Part shown: positions 43,404 to 54,134 of the stretch, piece by piece
Layout: every line of letters starts with the position of its first letter
Position numbering within the stretch: position 1 is the first letter of the stretch
Assembly (NCBI GenBank): GCA_947579605.1
Contig: OX388324.1
Coordinates: forward strand, 19,599,746 to 19,663,745
DNA length: 64,000 bases
Direction of reading: 5' to 3'
From: Athripsodes cinereus
Lineage: Eukaryota; Arthropoda; Insecta; Trichoptera; Leptoceridae
The notes under the pieces: model-generated
Told to the model about the DNA's origin: nothing
Seen by the model: only the letters and a program-made list of their open reading frames with translations
Database searches by the model: none
Position numbers and translations under genes: made by a program

Positions 43404-43768
43404 GCTAAGAGTATTTAAAAAATACACGGTTACTTTAATATATGTAGATATATTAAATTATCAATTGAATAGAACAAAGATAATTTATGTCTATTCACTG
43501 TATCGATGTTGAAGTAGTTGAATTCCACAATGAAAGTATAGAGCAAATTATTTTTTGAAAAATTGCTTAAACATTTTTCAAGAAATGGAATACCAAGAAA
43601 TATCGATATTAATTATGATGTATTTCTTTTTGACTGCGCCATGGATTTTCACATCCATCCTATCATGCCATGTTCCATAGGTGAGGAAGTCAGCGGAACA
43701 ATTGCTTGTAATAAACCAATTAAAGACAAGACATTCAGGATGGGTAGCATAATTCATCGCTGTATTTT
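43404..43768. other. Spacer between the two truncated retrotransposon copies
   Basis: An 81-residue frame at 43563 has no recognised features. Confidence 0.4.
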
Positions 43769-44480
43769 TCACGTGGATTTCCCTGCAAACATTATACATA
43801 TTCTTTAATGTAAGATTTTGAGATGGAAAGGATGAAAGTGGCATAAATGCATTAGAAATGAGATCGTTGAGAAGGATGCGTGGTAAAAGTCTGAGAGATC
43901 GTGTGCGTAACAGTGATATACGAAAGGAATTTGGAATGAAAGTTGGTGTAATAACAAGGATGAATGTAAATAAGTTAAGATGATTTGGGCACGTGGAAAG
44001 AATGAATGAAGACAGAATGACTAAGAAGATATATTTGGCTGAGAGGAATGGTGCTCGGAGACGTGGACGTCCTAGTATTAAATGGCAAGATCATTTAAAT
44101 CAAATCCTACAGGACGGTCACGTGTTGAGCACATTGAACAGGAGAGCATACATGAGGAATTGTATGACAGTGACGGAAGCGAAAGATGTATGCAAGGGTA
44201 GAAGGAAGTGGCGCTCGATCCTTTCTGCCTACCCCGCGAGGGAAGCGGCGTGATGGTATGTATGTATGTATGTAAGATTTCGAGTGTCATATACCTAAGA
44301 AAAAAGTATTGGTAAAATATTCCGTAACATCATCAATTCAGCGACAAAGTTTGCCACCCATCCTGAATGTTTGAATTGTTACTGCTACGATAAGGAAAGT
44401 TTGCATGTTTATTGTGGACTGTTTATTCCCCTGCTTATATGTTTGTGCTTTGAGGAAAAGCCGTAATGGTGCGTAAACGA
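43769..44480 (+). repeat. Dispersed repeat DR1, interrupted by a retrotransposon copy
   Basis: DR1 words ACGTGGATTTCCCTGCAAAC and TTCTTTAATGTAAGATTT lie left of the insertion. CGAGTGTCATATACC, AATTCAGCGACAAAGTTTGC and CACCCATCCTGAATGT resume to its right. Confidence 0.75.
43819..44270 (+). mobile_element. 5'-truncated copy of the 46105-49140 retrotransposon
   Basis: Starting near GGATGAAAGTGGCATAAATG, it matches the last about 145 residues of the full protein and ends in (GTAT)n. TGTAAGATTT flanks it at 43809-43818 and 44271-44280, the target duplication. It carries a TGA in place of the Trp of LRWFGHVERM, plus R-to-S, C-to-Y and D-to-G changes, so it is older than the minus-strand copy. Confidence 0.92.
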
Positions 44481-45149
44481 ATGTTTTTGTTTATTTTAAT
44501 AATTACGTACGAAATTCAAATAATAATGTTCTTTAAACTCTCTGGGCTACACCAGGTAAAAATGTGTGTCCAATTGTATTATATACTTAGGTGAATGATT
44601 TAATTTTATTCTCTTTGGTCCTTTTACTACAGATACATGACGACTGTCCGATTCCACAACTCAACAAGTCGAAGTGCCAAACATTAATAAATTTTGACAA
44701 ATTTATATTATTCTTTAACAATATAGCAGAAAACGAAATATTATGCTAAATAATATAATCGCACTGTTTGAGGCTTCATGTTGTCTTTTTTCCCGTTCAA
44801 CAGTTAAACAATTCGAAAAATTTATTTGTGGAATAGAAAATTGATACTTTTTTTTTTCTTTTACTTAATATTGTTAAAACGTAAAAGGAACTGTTTATTA
44901 TTTCATAGTTATTATATTTGTTTGTGGAATTGATAGAGTAGAGTTGATTACACAAATACACACCTGTCACCAATTAAAACAAAATTTTCGAAAATTTTGA
45001 GATGTAGAGTTGTCTGGAGAGTAGATAATATCAATTATATTTTACTCGTATACATATGTATTAACAGTGTTCTTTTTTGCGAATAACCCTAAGTTATATA
45101 AAGTACACGCTCATACAAAAATGTGTAATAAATAAATAAATAAATAGTG
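44481..45149. other. AT-rich spacer ending in an (AAAT)n run
   Basis: The AATAAATAAATAAATAAAT run at 45129-45148 may be the tail of another LINE, or the target of the element starting next. Confidence 0.4.
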
Positions 45150-48100
45150 ACTATAGTATACACGTAGGATTAAATAATGATAGTTTGGATTATTTTTATA
45201 GTGTTAAGTGAGACGATAAAGCTTCCATAAAATACCTCAGTGTTTTTAAAAGTAATAGTGGTCATATAAATGTGGTCGGTAAAAGTGCTTATAAATATGA
45301 AATAAATAGTGTAGATGAATATGAAATAAACTGTGTTAATAAATAAAGAATAAATGAAAACCAGTGGCTCTATTATAAGCGGAGAATTATACGATAATTT
45401 GGATTTAATTATAGTGATAAGTGAGATGATAGAACATGTAATATCTTCAATAAAATAAGTGTAAACTTGGTAAAAGAAAAAGCGGCCATGTAAAAAATTA
45501 AGTGTCATAAGTGCAATATTATAATACACTCGATAAAAGTGTTTTGAGACGACAGAAAAAAGTCTCTTGGTGTTATATTTACAATTAACGGTTAAAAAGG
45601 ACAATAATATTATTAAATCTTCATGTTGTGTACCTACATAACACATATTCATTAGCTCAGTGATACTATAGTATAGATACTATAATAGTATAGACTATAG
45701 AGCGGTTCCTGCATGGTGTTGTAACACATATGGCACTACCTGAAACGGCCTAATGCAAACGTCCGTTTCAGTGTGCAGCAGGAGAGACGAGGAAGAAGGA
45801 TAGGGCAGCGGCGCAGAGGGTGAAGAATACATGCAAATACAATCTGTATTATCATCTGGAGACGAATGAGACCAATGTGTAGATGTATTATTTTAAAGCA
45901 GTGCGGACAATATTTTTGTGTATTAGTATAAGCAATCGACTGTATTGTAATATATCGGTAGTAATAGTGTGTATAGTAGGTAATAGTTTGTAGATAATAA
46001 GATAGGTAATAGGTAGGTAGATAATATGTAAAATGTAATACTTAAGGTAAATAAGAATTAAGATGATGAATGTTTAGTTTTTAAGATAACCCCTAGGACA
46101 CAAAATGGCAGCGGTGAGACTCGCCATCCACCATGCCGCTCCCGTGGGGAAAGGCGCGAAGAAAAGGAGAGAGTGTAGAGTGGGAGTATGGAACATAAGG
46201 GGAGGAATGGATGGAAAGATGAATGAACTGATGGATGTAATGAATGGAAAAAATCTAGATATTGTGTGTTTAAGTGAAACTAAAAAGAAAGGTAATGGAT
46301 TATGTGAGCGCGATGGTATGATAGAAATTTGGTCTGGAGTGCCTGAAGAACAGCATGCGTGTCAAGGTGTAGGAGTGATTCTTGCAAGGAGAATAGCAGA
46401 ATGTATGAATGGATACGAGTGTGTAAGCCCAAGACTCATTTGGGTTCGTCTCAAAGTAGGGTTAACTAGACTTCTCCTAATTGCAGGTTATGGCCCTGGA
46501 AACGATGCTAGAGAAGAAGAGAAGGATGAGTTTTGGGATAGTGTGAAAAAGATAGCAGAAGCTAAGAAAGATAATGAAAGGATTTTACTGGCTGGAGATT
46601 TTAATGGATGGGTTGGAGTGAGAAGAAGAGACTATGAAAGCGTGTTAGGTGATCACGGTGATGCAAGAGTGAATGATAATGGAAGAAGACTGCTTGAGGT
46701 ATGCATGGAATGGGATCTCTTTGTGTCCAATACGTTTTTTGGGCACAAAGATATCCATTTGTTTACTTGGGAGAGAGGGTGTGAGAGATCCTTAATCGAT
46801 TATGTATGTGTTGACTCAAATCTTCGGAAAGCCACCATTGACACGCGCGTGTATAGGGGCGCGGAGCTGGAAACAGACCATTTTCTTGTGGTTTCAAGAA
46901 TATGCTTGTTCTCTGGCTGGCGGTCAAAAACTCATAAAGTTGAAAAAGCTAAGAGGATAAAAGTCGAAAAGTTGAACGAGAAGGAGTGCAGGGAAAAGTA
47001 TGAAAGAGAAACATGTATGAAATTTGATGCAAATGAAGGCAATGGACTGAGTGTAGAAGAGAGATGGAGTGTGATGAAACAAGTGCTAGTGGACTGTGCA
47101 AAAGATATCTGTGGAGAAACTGTGATTGGACGGAAAAAAGGTGATGCATGGTGGGATGATGAGGTTAAAGACGCAGTTAGGAAGAAGAAGAATGCATGGA
47201 TGGATGTGTTAGCTTCACGTTATCTAGATCAAGAAAAAATTGAGAGTGCTAGAGAAATGTACAAGGGATGTAAGAAAGAAGTTAAGGTACTGATTAAGGA
47301 AAAAAAGAAATTATTGGATGAGGAAGAGTGTAAGAAATTGTCGGAAAGTGTGAAAGAAAATATGAAAATGTTTTGGAAAGAAGTTAAGCGTAAAAGAAGC
47401 AGCAATGAGATGAATAGTATGAATGCGATTAGAAATAAAGAGGGATGTATGTTAATGAATGGTGTTGACGTTGTGAATAGATGGAAAGAATATTTTGAGG
47501 AGCTGTTTGAAAGTGGGGGCGAATATCCAAGCCAGAATAGTGAAAGGGAAAATGCGAATGAAACAAGGGATGAAGAAATAACTATGGATGAGGTTAAGAA
47601 TGCATTGAAGAAATCGAAGAATGGCAAAGCGGTTGGGTATGATATGATCTCTACGGAATTCATCAGTCTGAGTGGGCTGAGGACTCTCGAATGGTGTCAT
47701 GCACTCTTTAACCAGTGTTGGAGGGAAGGTTGCACGCCAGAAGACTGGCGAAAAGCTGTGATATGCCCTCTATACAAAGGAAAGGGGTCAAGACTAGAAT
47801 GCGGGAGTTATCGGGCTATCAGTCTGCTGAGCTCGGTGGGGAAACTGTATGCAAGAATATTGATTGAAAGAGTTCGAAAAGTAACTGAGACGAATGTATG
47901 GGATGTGCAAGGTGCCTTTCAGAGTGGTAGAGGGTGTGTGGACCAGATCTTCTCCCTGCGAATGGTGACAGAGAAGCTCCTGGAGAAACACCAGAAGCTT
48001 TTCTGCGCGTTTGTTGATCTTGAAAAGGCTTATGATAGAGTAGATCGTGAGAAAATGTGGCAAGTACTATCAATGTGTGGGGTGGGTAGTCGGCTAATTC

Positions 48101-49164
48101 GCGCCATTGCGTCCCTATATACAGGAAGTTCCGCGTGTGTTAGAGTTAACAATAACCTGTCGGAATGGTTCACACTGACAAAAGGAGTAAAACAAGGGTG
48201 CGTGATGTCGCCATGGCTTTTTAACCTATACATTGATCATTGTATTCGTCCATTGAAAGAAATGAATGTAGGTGTTGATATGAATGGGATGAATGTAAGA
48301 GCGTTAATGTTTGCCGATGATTTGGTATTGATGGCTGAAAGTGAAAGTGATCTACAGCGAATGATGACGTGTGTGTATGAAAATTGTGCGATTAATGGAT
48401 TGAGAATGAATGCAAAAAAGACAAAAATCATGGTGTTTGAAAGAGGAAGTGAGAGAACAGTATGCCAGATAATGATTGACAACGAAGTGTTAGAGCAAGT
48501 TGACGAATGTGTGTACTTAGGTAGTTTGTTCACGAGAGATGGGAAGTGTGAAAGCGATATTGAAAGGAGAAAAGTTGCTGGCAATAAGGTAAATGGTGCA
48601 ATCCGACCAATAATTGCAAATAGAAACATATCCACCACAGCTAAAAGGTTGGTGCACTCTGCTATCTTAGTGCCAACACTTATGTATGCAAGTGAGACGT
48701 GGACATGGTTAAAGAAGGATGAAAGTGGCATAAATGCAGTGGAAATGAGATCGTTGAGAAGGATGTGTGGTAAAAGTCTGAGAGATCGTGTGCGTAACAG
48801 TGATATACGAAAGGAATGTGGAATGAAAGTTGGTGTAATAACAAGGATGAATGTAAATAAGTTAAGATGGTTTGGGCACGTGGAAAGAATGAATGAGGAC
48901 AGAATGACTAAGAAGATATATTTGGCTGAGAGGAATGGTGCTCGGAGACGTGGACGTCCGAGGATTAAATGGCAAGATCATTTAAATCAAATCCTACAGG
49001 ACGGTCACGTGTTGAGCACGTTGAACAGGAGAGCATGCATGAGGAATTGTATGACAGTGACGGAAGCGAAAGATGTATGCAAGGATAGAAGGAAGTGGCG
49101 CTCGATCCTTTCTGCCTACCCCGCGAGGGAAGCGGCGTGATGGTATGTATGTATGTATGTATAT
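45150..49164 (+). mobile_element. Full-length non-LTR retrotransposon, RTE-like
   Basis: One long ORF (46105-49140) is preceded by about 0.95 kb of probable 5' UTR and followed directly by a (GTAT)n tail ending near 49164. The 5' border is uncertain; I place it after the (AAAT)n run at 45148. The leader contains an imperfect 217-bp repeated unit (45178 and 45395). A GC-rich section at 45690-45830 could hold the internal promoter. A single ORF with AP endonuclease plus reverse transcriptase and a short 3' repeat suits the RTE clade. The two truncated sibling copies nearby support recent activity. Confidence 0.8.
46105..49140 (+). CDS. Endonuclease-reverse transcriptase of a non-LTR retrotransposon
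   Basis: This enzyme nicks target DNA and copies its own RNA at the nick (target-primed reverse transcription). The 1011-residue frame is intact. An AP-type endonuclease occupies about residues 25-265: GVWNIRGG, Glu58 in CLSETK, Asp165 and Asn167 in LLAGDFNGW, Asp232 in LIDYV, Asp258-His259 in ETDHF. A Lys/Glu-rich linker follows (280-500). The reverse transcriptase runs about 500-780: GKAVGYDMIS, YRAISLLS, Asp638 in FVDLEKAYDRV, VKQGCVMSP, and the catalytic FADD at 736-739. The C-terminal tail has LVPTLMYASETWTW (855-868), KLRWFGHVERM, GRPRIKWQDHL and a Cys-containing RRACMRNCM. All catalytic residues are present. I chose the first in-frame ATG, at 46105. Clade assignment rests on layout. 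Confidence 0.95.
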   Translation: MAAVRLAIHHAAPVGKGAKKRRECRVGVWNIRGGMDGKMNELMDVMNGKNLDIVCLSETKKKGNGLCERDGMIEIWSGVPEEQHACQGVGVILARRIAECMNGYECVSPRLIWVRLKVGLTRLLLIAGYGPGNDAREEEKDEFWDSVKKIAEAKKDNERILLAGDFNGWVGVRRRDYESVLGDHGDARVNDNGRRLLEVCMEWDLFVSNTFFGHKDIHLFTWERGCERSLIDYVCVDSNLRKATIDTRVYRGAELETDHFLVVSRICLFSGWRSKTHKVEKAKRIKVEKLNEKECREKYERETCMKFDANEGNGLSVEERWSVMKQVLVDCAKDICGETVIGRKKGDAWWDDEVKDAVRKKKNAWMDVLASRYLDQEKIESAREMYKGCKKEVKVLIKEKKKLLDEEECKKLSESVKENMKMFWKEVKRKRSSNEMNSMNAIRNKEGCMLMNGVDVVNRWKEYFEELFESGGEYPSQNSERENANETRDEEITMDEVKNALKKSKNGKAVGYDMISTEFISLSGLRTLEWCHALFNQCWREGCTPEDWRKAVICPLYKGKGSRLECGSYRAISLLSSVGKLYARILIERVRKVTETNVWDVQGAFQSGRGCVDQIFSLRMVTEKLLEKHQKLFCAFVDLEKAYDRVDREKMWQVLSMCGVGSRLIRAIASLYTGSSACVRVNNNLSEWFTLTKGVKQGCVMSPWLFNLYIDHCIRPLKEMNVGVDMNGMNVRALMFADDLVLMAESESDLQRMMTCVYENCAINGLRMNAKKTKIMVFERGSERTVCQIMIDNEVLEQVDECVYLGSLFTRDGKCESDIERRKVAGNKVNGAIRPIIANRNISTTAKRLVHSAILVPTLMYASETWTWLKKDESGINAVEMRSLRRMCGKSLRDRVRNSDIRKECGMKVGVITRMNVNKLRWFGHVERMNEDRMTKKIYLAERNGARRRGRPRIKWQDHLNQILQDGHVLSTLNRRACMRNCMTVTEAKDVCKDRRKWRSILSAYPAREAA

Positions 49165-49840
49165 AAATTGTATACTTATGAGTTTGTGTCCTTACTACAT
49201 ATATCTATGTGTAACTCCGTAAATTTACAGTGTGGTTTACCTGGTTGAGAACAGAAGACAGTGGCTTAAGTTTTGTCCATGAGGGACTATTCGGAGACTA
49301 CGACCCTGTTTATTTTTTACATAAATAATTATTTGCTCGGGCGCTTTCGTCGAGTCAGCTTGTTATTATCAAAAGAACTGAATAACTTAATAAAAGCACT
49401 CAAGTAATAATTATCATTAATTTTTCAATATTATTGACAGTTTGTATTTAACTTCCAAATATTAATATGAAAAATAATCAGTATTTTTGCTTTAATGCAT
49501 TTTAAAAATAATAATTATGTTTTTTTTTTTCTAAATCAATAGCACAAACCCTCAAGCTTTTAAATCTTGATAGTTGTGAATTATTGACATTGTGAATGAC
49601 CTATGATTTTGAAAAATGTAATAATGACCTAAGAAGTATTTTTCACTCTTTTTTCACAATATGTTGTAGAAATGGGGACAAAAATCAAATTATCCATATA
49701 GAACATAAAATGCAAATTAATGTAGCTTTATTCAAGACGATAGCGACCTACAAATATTTATTTATTTATTATTGGACAACATTAAAGTGCCGTTTACTTG
49801 CCAAAACAACTCTAGGACACTGTAATATTTATCAATTCTA
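49165..49840. other. AT-rich spacer
   Basis: No recognised gene; an 81-residue frame at 49596 looks non-coding. Confidence 0.45.
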
Positions 49841-49950
49841 GGACATTTCATCATAATAATATGTCCATTAGTATCTGTTGTAGTCCTGAAAACGTAATTC
49901 TAGGAAATAAGACAATATCTGTCATCACCTATTGGAGTGGAAAGATTTAA
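49841..49950 (+). mobile_element. Decayed LINE C-terminus, relative of the 4394-4622 insertion
   Basis: The plus strand reads CSPENVILGNKTISVITYWS then GKI and a stop, aligning with CSPEDLIIANDKAMNVAAYW at 4394-4622. The 3' end is overlain by another LINE scrap. Confidence 0.65.
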
Positions 49951-50150
49951 CTTGTCCCCCGACCCAACTTGTCCTAGTTGGGTCGGGGGCCCATTGCGCT
50001 TAGGTACCTTCTCCAGAGATCCCCGTCCACCGCTGTTTCCAGGACCTCTGGCCACTTCAAACCAAGTATTTCAGCTCTTACCAGCTTCTTCTAGGGTGCC
50101 CACCGGTCTTCCACCCTCTCCCACAGCCTCCAAAGGTTTAATAAAACTTT
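49950..50150 (-). mobile_element. LINE tail (family P)
   Basis: The reverse complement reads GTGGCCAGAGGTCCTGGAAA, GGGCCCCCGACCCAACTAGG and ACAAG, matching 6190-6520. The CGACCCAACT end is duplicated in inverse next to it (CCCGACCCAACTTGTCC, then TAGTTGGGTCGGG). Confidence 0.7.
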
Positions 50151-50684
50151 TTATTTATTTTTTAATTACAAAATTCTACTATACTTTTACTAACATAATA
50201 AACAAACCATATTGTTTCGTGTCACAAAACTTCAATGAATCACTCTACTTCTAACCATGAACCAGTTTCTTTAACAATCGATTGAATCTTGATATCAGAT
50301 GTTCAATCTATGTATAATACATATAATAATGTATAGCAACACCTTATATCCTATCACTATGAAATATAATATGTATCTATAAAATGCATTAACATTGTGA
50401 TGTTATCATTGGTATAGTTGCTGATAAGTCACGAACTATAGATCTCCTCAGTCTCCCTCTCCATCTCTATCTTTCCACCAGTCAACCAGCTCCCTCTAGG
50501 TCATATCTAGAGGAATACTGACTATATAGTAATATGTTGTAGGACTCTAACCCCTTCATTTGATATTCATAGCTCTTGGCTATATCCAATACAAATAATA
50601 TTACGTACAATTATATTACTGTGACCATACATAATGCAATTTAGTTTAAATTTATTTCCTTAATTAAAATAACGTTGTTTGCTC
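50151..50684. other. AT-rich spacer
   Basis: No recognised feature. Confidence 0.45.
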
Positions 50685-50745
50685 CTGAAGATGAGCGAAA
50701 TGTTCATAAACATTCGAATTTGAATAAAGCTTCTAATAATTTATT
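50685..50745 (+). mobile_element. Possible Penelope-like terminus remnant
   Basis: TCCTGAAGATGAGCGAAATG with AATTTGAATAAAGCTTC has the same box order as other termini in the window, with the hairpin lost. Confidence 0.35.
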
Positions 50746-50908
50746 GATCGCTGATTAATTCGTCTCAACATCTCTTTGTTTTGAAACATTTTTATTTATT
50801 TGTTTATTTAATTTAATTATTTGATCAATAAACGGCAATTTGCCTTTTACAATAGGTTTAATACATATGTATGACAAATCAATAATACAAAGAGTCTATA
50901 AATATATA

Positions 50909-51259
50909 CAGGTCTCTGCTGGGTGCGCCGGCGCACAGCATCATTTGTAACATGTTCATACCATTTGACATCCAAAATCCAAAAACCAAAAAGGAGAGAC
51001 GATGGTCCTGGCTGGGACATGTTTTGAGAATGCCTAATGATAGTTGGCCAAAAAGAGCACTGTTTTTCCGTCCGCAGGGGTTCCGTAGGCCCGGGCGTCC
51101 CTCTTTCACAATACACCGTTCCTATGACAACGATATCAGAGCGCAGGGAATGTCGTGGAAAGAGGTGACGCAATTGGCACAGAGACGCTCTGAATGGAGG
51201 AGGCTGGTTTCTGCCCTGTGCTCCCGAGAGGAGCGTTGAGGGCGATGATGATGATGATG
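50909..51259 (+). mobile_element. 5'-truncated LINE with 11-bp target duplication
   Basis: ATAAATATATA occurs at 50898-50908 and 51260-51270, bracketing the insert. The frame is open from the first bases: RSLLGAPAHSIICNMFIPF, then RRWSWLGHVLRMPNDSWPKR, PGRPSFTIHRSYDNDIRAQG and RRLVSALCSREER to a stop at 51239, followed by a (GATGAT)n tail. The unbroken frame and clean duplication indicate a young copy. Confidence 0.9.
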
Positions 51260-51270
51260 ATAAATATATA

Positions 51271-53454
51271 TAAAAAATGCACTAATACATTCAAATAGAA
51301 AATAAAACCAAACTAATAACAGAAATATAATTCAATATTATGACGAATAGCTGTATCGCTCGGGTAACAATAACCATGCACAGCTGAATTTAACCATTTA
51401 TGAATTCTTTATGCATTTGTTCATTGTTTTTAGCACCTGATACTTAGTTTTAACGTTATTTCATCATTATTTATTTAACAAACAGGAATTGTCAAAATGA
51501 GCACTTCTCTAGATATAATTAATTACACAAAGGTACCTATTTTTTGCAACAAATATGAGTAGATGTAGAATTACAAAATTCATAATACGTTTTCTTAAAC
51601 ACAGATTTTTTTTTTTTATTTATTATAAAATATTTTAATATTTCAGTAGAGATGTTTAACACCATTATAAAACTATAAATTACTGACAAAGAAAATTTTC
51701 TTTTTAATATCACAAAACTCATAGTAGCAACCAAATCAATCATAATTTATCTTCATAAATAGCCGTATACAAATCAATCAAATAAATGTGAAATATCTGC
51801 GATGATATTTCATATTTTTATTTTATAAAATTTTTGAAGATGTCAATCATAGTATAATGGTCACCCTACGGTGGGACTTTCTGAAAATCGACACAAATGC
51901 GTCTTCCATCACGATTTTGAAGTTTTCTTTTTCATAAGGTTTTATGTAAATATTATAACAAAGGTAATGTTAATCTTTATAATACAACATTGATTTTAAA
52001 AATATATTCTTTCGTTCATAAATATTTGGCAGAAATAACGAAAAAGTATGACTGATTTTTTTATAAAACAGGATCAGTTTTTTTCCTCAGAGTTTCACAG
52101 AGGTTGGCCAAATTAATATCCTACTCAATCAAAAAAATCTTTTTCTTTGCATTCCTTTTTCTTGTAATACTTTAGACATTTTAAGTAATATCAACCTGTT
52201 TCTTTCTGTAACTGATTAGATTCTAGTAGTATTTTTTCATAGTTTTACTGGTGGCAAGTGGCAACACCATAATTCGTGCGTTATAAAGTTTTACGTACAT
52301 AATATTCTATCACTTCTTGCTGTTTTTGGAAGTCCACGCAGTTTTTGATCTTATTTTGCTTGTTTGAGTTTTATTAAATTTTTTTTTTGCCATCCAACGA
52401 TAAGGATGGATTTAATTTTTTTTAACCGACCAACGTAAACAAGAATTTTTCGTAGATGTATATGGTTTTCTGTTTATTATGTAAAAAAAATGCAACTGTG
52501 GTCACCCTACAATGGGACTATCTGTGTTGTGTACATCGCGTTAAGTTGGCTATGTTATTGATAAGCGAGTCGTTACCAGATGGGCGGGAAGAGGAAGGGG
52601 CGTTAGAATGGAAAGGGTTAGGATGTCAATATGGAGAATATTGTCGAGTGTATCATTGTTAATTATAATTAGATGTTTGTATATATGTATGTGTTTGTGA
52701 CAAAATTAGTAGGTACCTACACGTTTTTTTAACGATCATCTAATTAAAAAAAAATCAGCAATTCATAGCGTTGCCTACTAATAAATAAAACGTTGTTCTT
52801 TCATATTGTTTATAATTACTTGATAATTTTTTACTAATGTTTCAACAATATTTTATCACGTGTGGACTGCTGTAAAAAATATTAAATAATTTTCCAAAAT
52901 TAATATAAACCATAGACATGTACTTATGCATAGACTTGTTGTAAAGTGAAACACTTAGTAGACGGAGATGTGCTGTTGCAAGTAGTTGTGGTTGGTAGTA
53001 AGTGAGGTCACTTTCTGAATATTCCAAAGACATAGAAGACAATAGATAGAATCCGAGAAAAGAAAACGCTTTTAATGATGCGCTAACTTCATGTCGTTTG
53101 CTGTCTACTACTAAATATTTCACACTTTTTTTTCACACTTTTTATTGCTGTTTGGGGATAACAATTTTTTATTGTTATATTTAATATTATGTGTACAATA
53201 ACTCACCATGTTTATATTTACTTTTTTTAATAAATTCTTTAATCTTTAATCTTTATATTTTTCGAATTTTATTCTTTCTCTGCCTTATTTACACCTTTAA
53301 ATATGAGTTTATCGATGAAATTTTTACAATTAACCATTGTATAAGATCATATTATGTATAAGTAAATTTAAATATAAATATAAGCTCATAGAAAACAAAA
53401 CGTATCTGATACAAAAAAAAATATGAATAGTCTATAGTTATAAAATATATTATT
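51271..53454. other. AT-rich spacer with a 25-bp direct repeat
   Basis: GGTCACCCTACGGTGGGACT at 51859 recurs as GGTCACCCTACAATGGGACT at 52500. Otherwise no gene; frames at 52456 and 52842 lack family features. Confidence 0.45.
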
Positions 53455-53590
53455 TACTTTTCCATCACAGCATATTCCAGAAATTCGGTAGCCAGCAGAC
53501 AAACTGCATACAATAAACATTCAAGCTATCTTCTCCGTACGTACATATAAATAAGACATTCATGATAAGTGTCAAACCTCATCACTATTA
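53455..53590 (-). repeat. Dispersed repeat DR1, 3' half reversed
   Basis: TTTCCATCACAGCATATTCC, CGGTAGCCAGCAGACAAACT, CAAGCTATCTTCTCCGTAC, TGTCAAACCTCATCAC. Confidence 0.75.
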
Positions 53591-53716
53591 TAATATTATT
53601 ATGTCTATGATAATATCACCAATATCACTGAGCAATTAACACTAGTAATAATATAAGTAAAGTGAATTGATGGGGTTGGCTAAGAAGATTTTTTATGGAA
53701 ATCGCGTGAAAAAGAA

Positions 53717-53757
53717 AAGGCGATACAAACATCAAAATTTGATGTTTGTATCGCCTT
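53717..53757. repeat. 41-bp near-perfect palindrome
   Basis: AAGGCGATACAAACATCAAA, one A, then TTTGATGTTTGTATCGCCTT. The 20-bp arms are perfectly paired with a one-base centre. Confidence 0.95.
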
Positions 53758-54134
53758 GTATTGTAAATATTGTATTGTATGGATGTAGAAAAATAAAAAT
53801 AATAACGTGGGTAGGTACTGCGTTGTTGTCCCCAGTACGGAGCTTAAAGCATGATATATTACTTAGTGCATGAACAAAGCGGATATAAAAATAAAACAAA
53901 AGTATTTATTTCATTTTATTTTTATTTGAAAATGTTTTAGAAACAGACTGTTACATAATATATTATTTACATTTATTTAGGTATATTTTATTGTCAAGAG
54001 AACACTACAGACAAAACATAAAATTATTATTATTGTGTACAATTATAATATAATCACAATTAACAAGGAGTAGGTATGCGATGTAATGTCTTATTTATTT
54101 TATTTTTCACTGTACATTGGTTACAATTATAAAA
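53758..54134. other. AT-rich spacer
   Basis: No recognised feature. Confidence 0.45.

Noticed and set aside
43563..43808. 81-residue plus-strand frame between the truncated retrotransposon copies
   Set aside because: Its right part is DR1 sequence and the rest has no recognisable motif.
45170..45652. 160-residue minus-strand frame rich in Ile, Phe, Tyr and Thr
   Set aside because: Composition matches AT-rich noise, and the region is a repeated leader of the plus-strand retrotransposon.
47229..48731. Several minus-strand frames of 66-164 residues opposite the retrotransposon ORF
   Set aside because: They are antisense shadows of an intact 1011-residue coding sequence, are Ser/Phe/Leu-rich and lack any domain signature.
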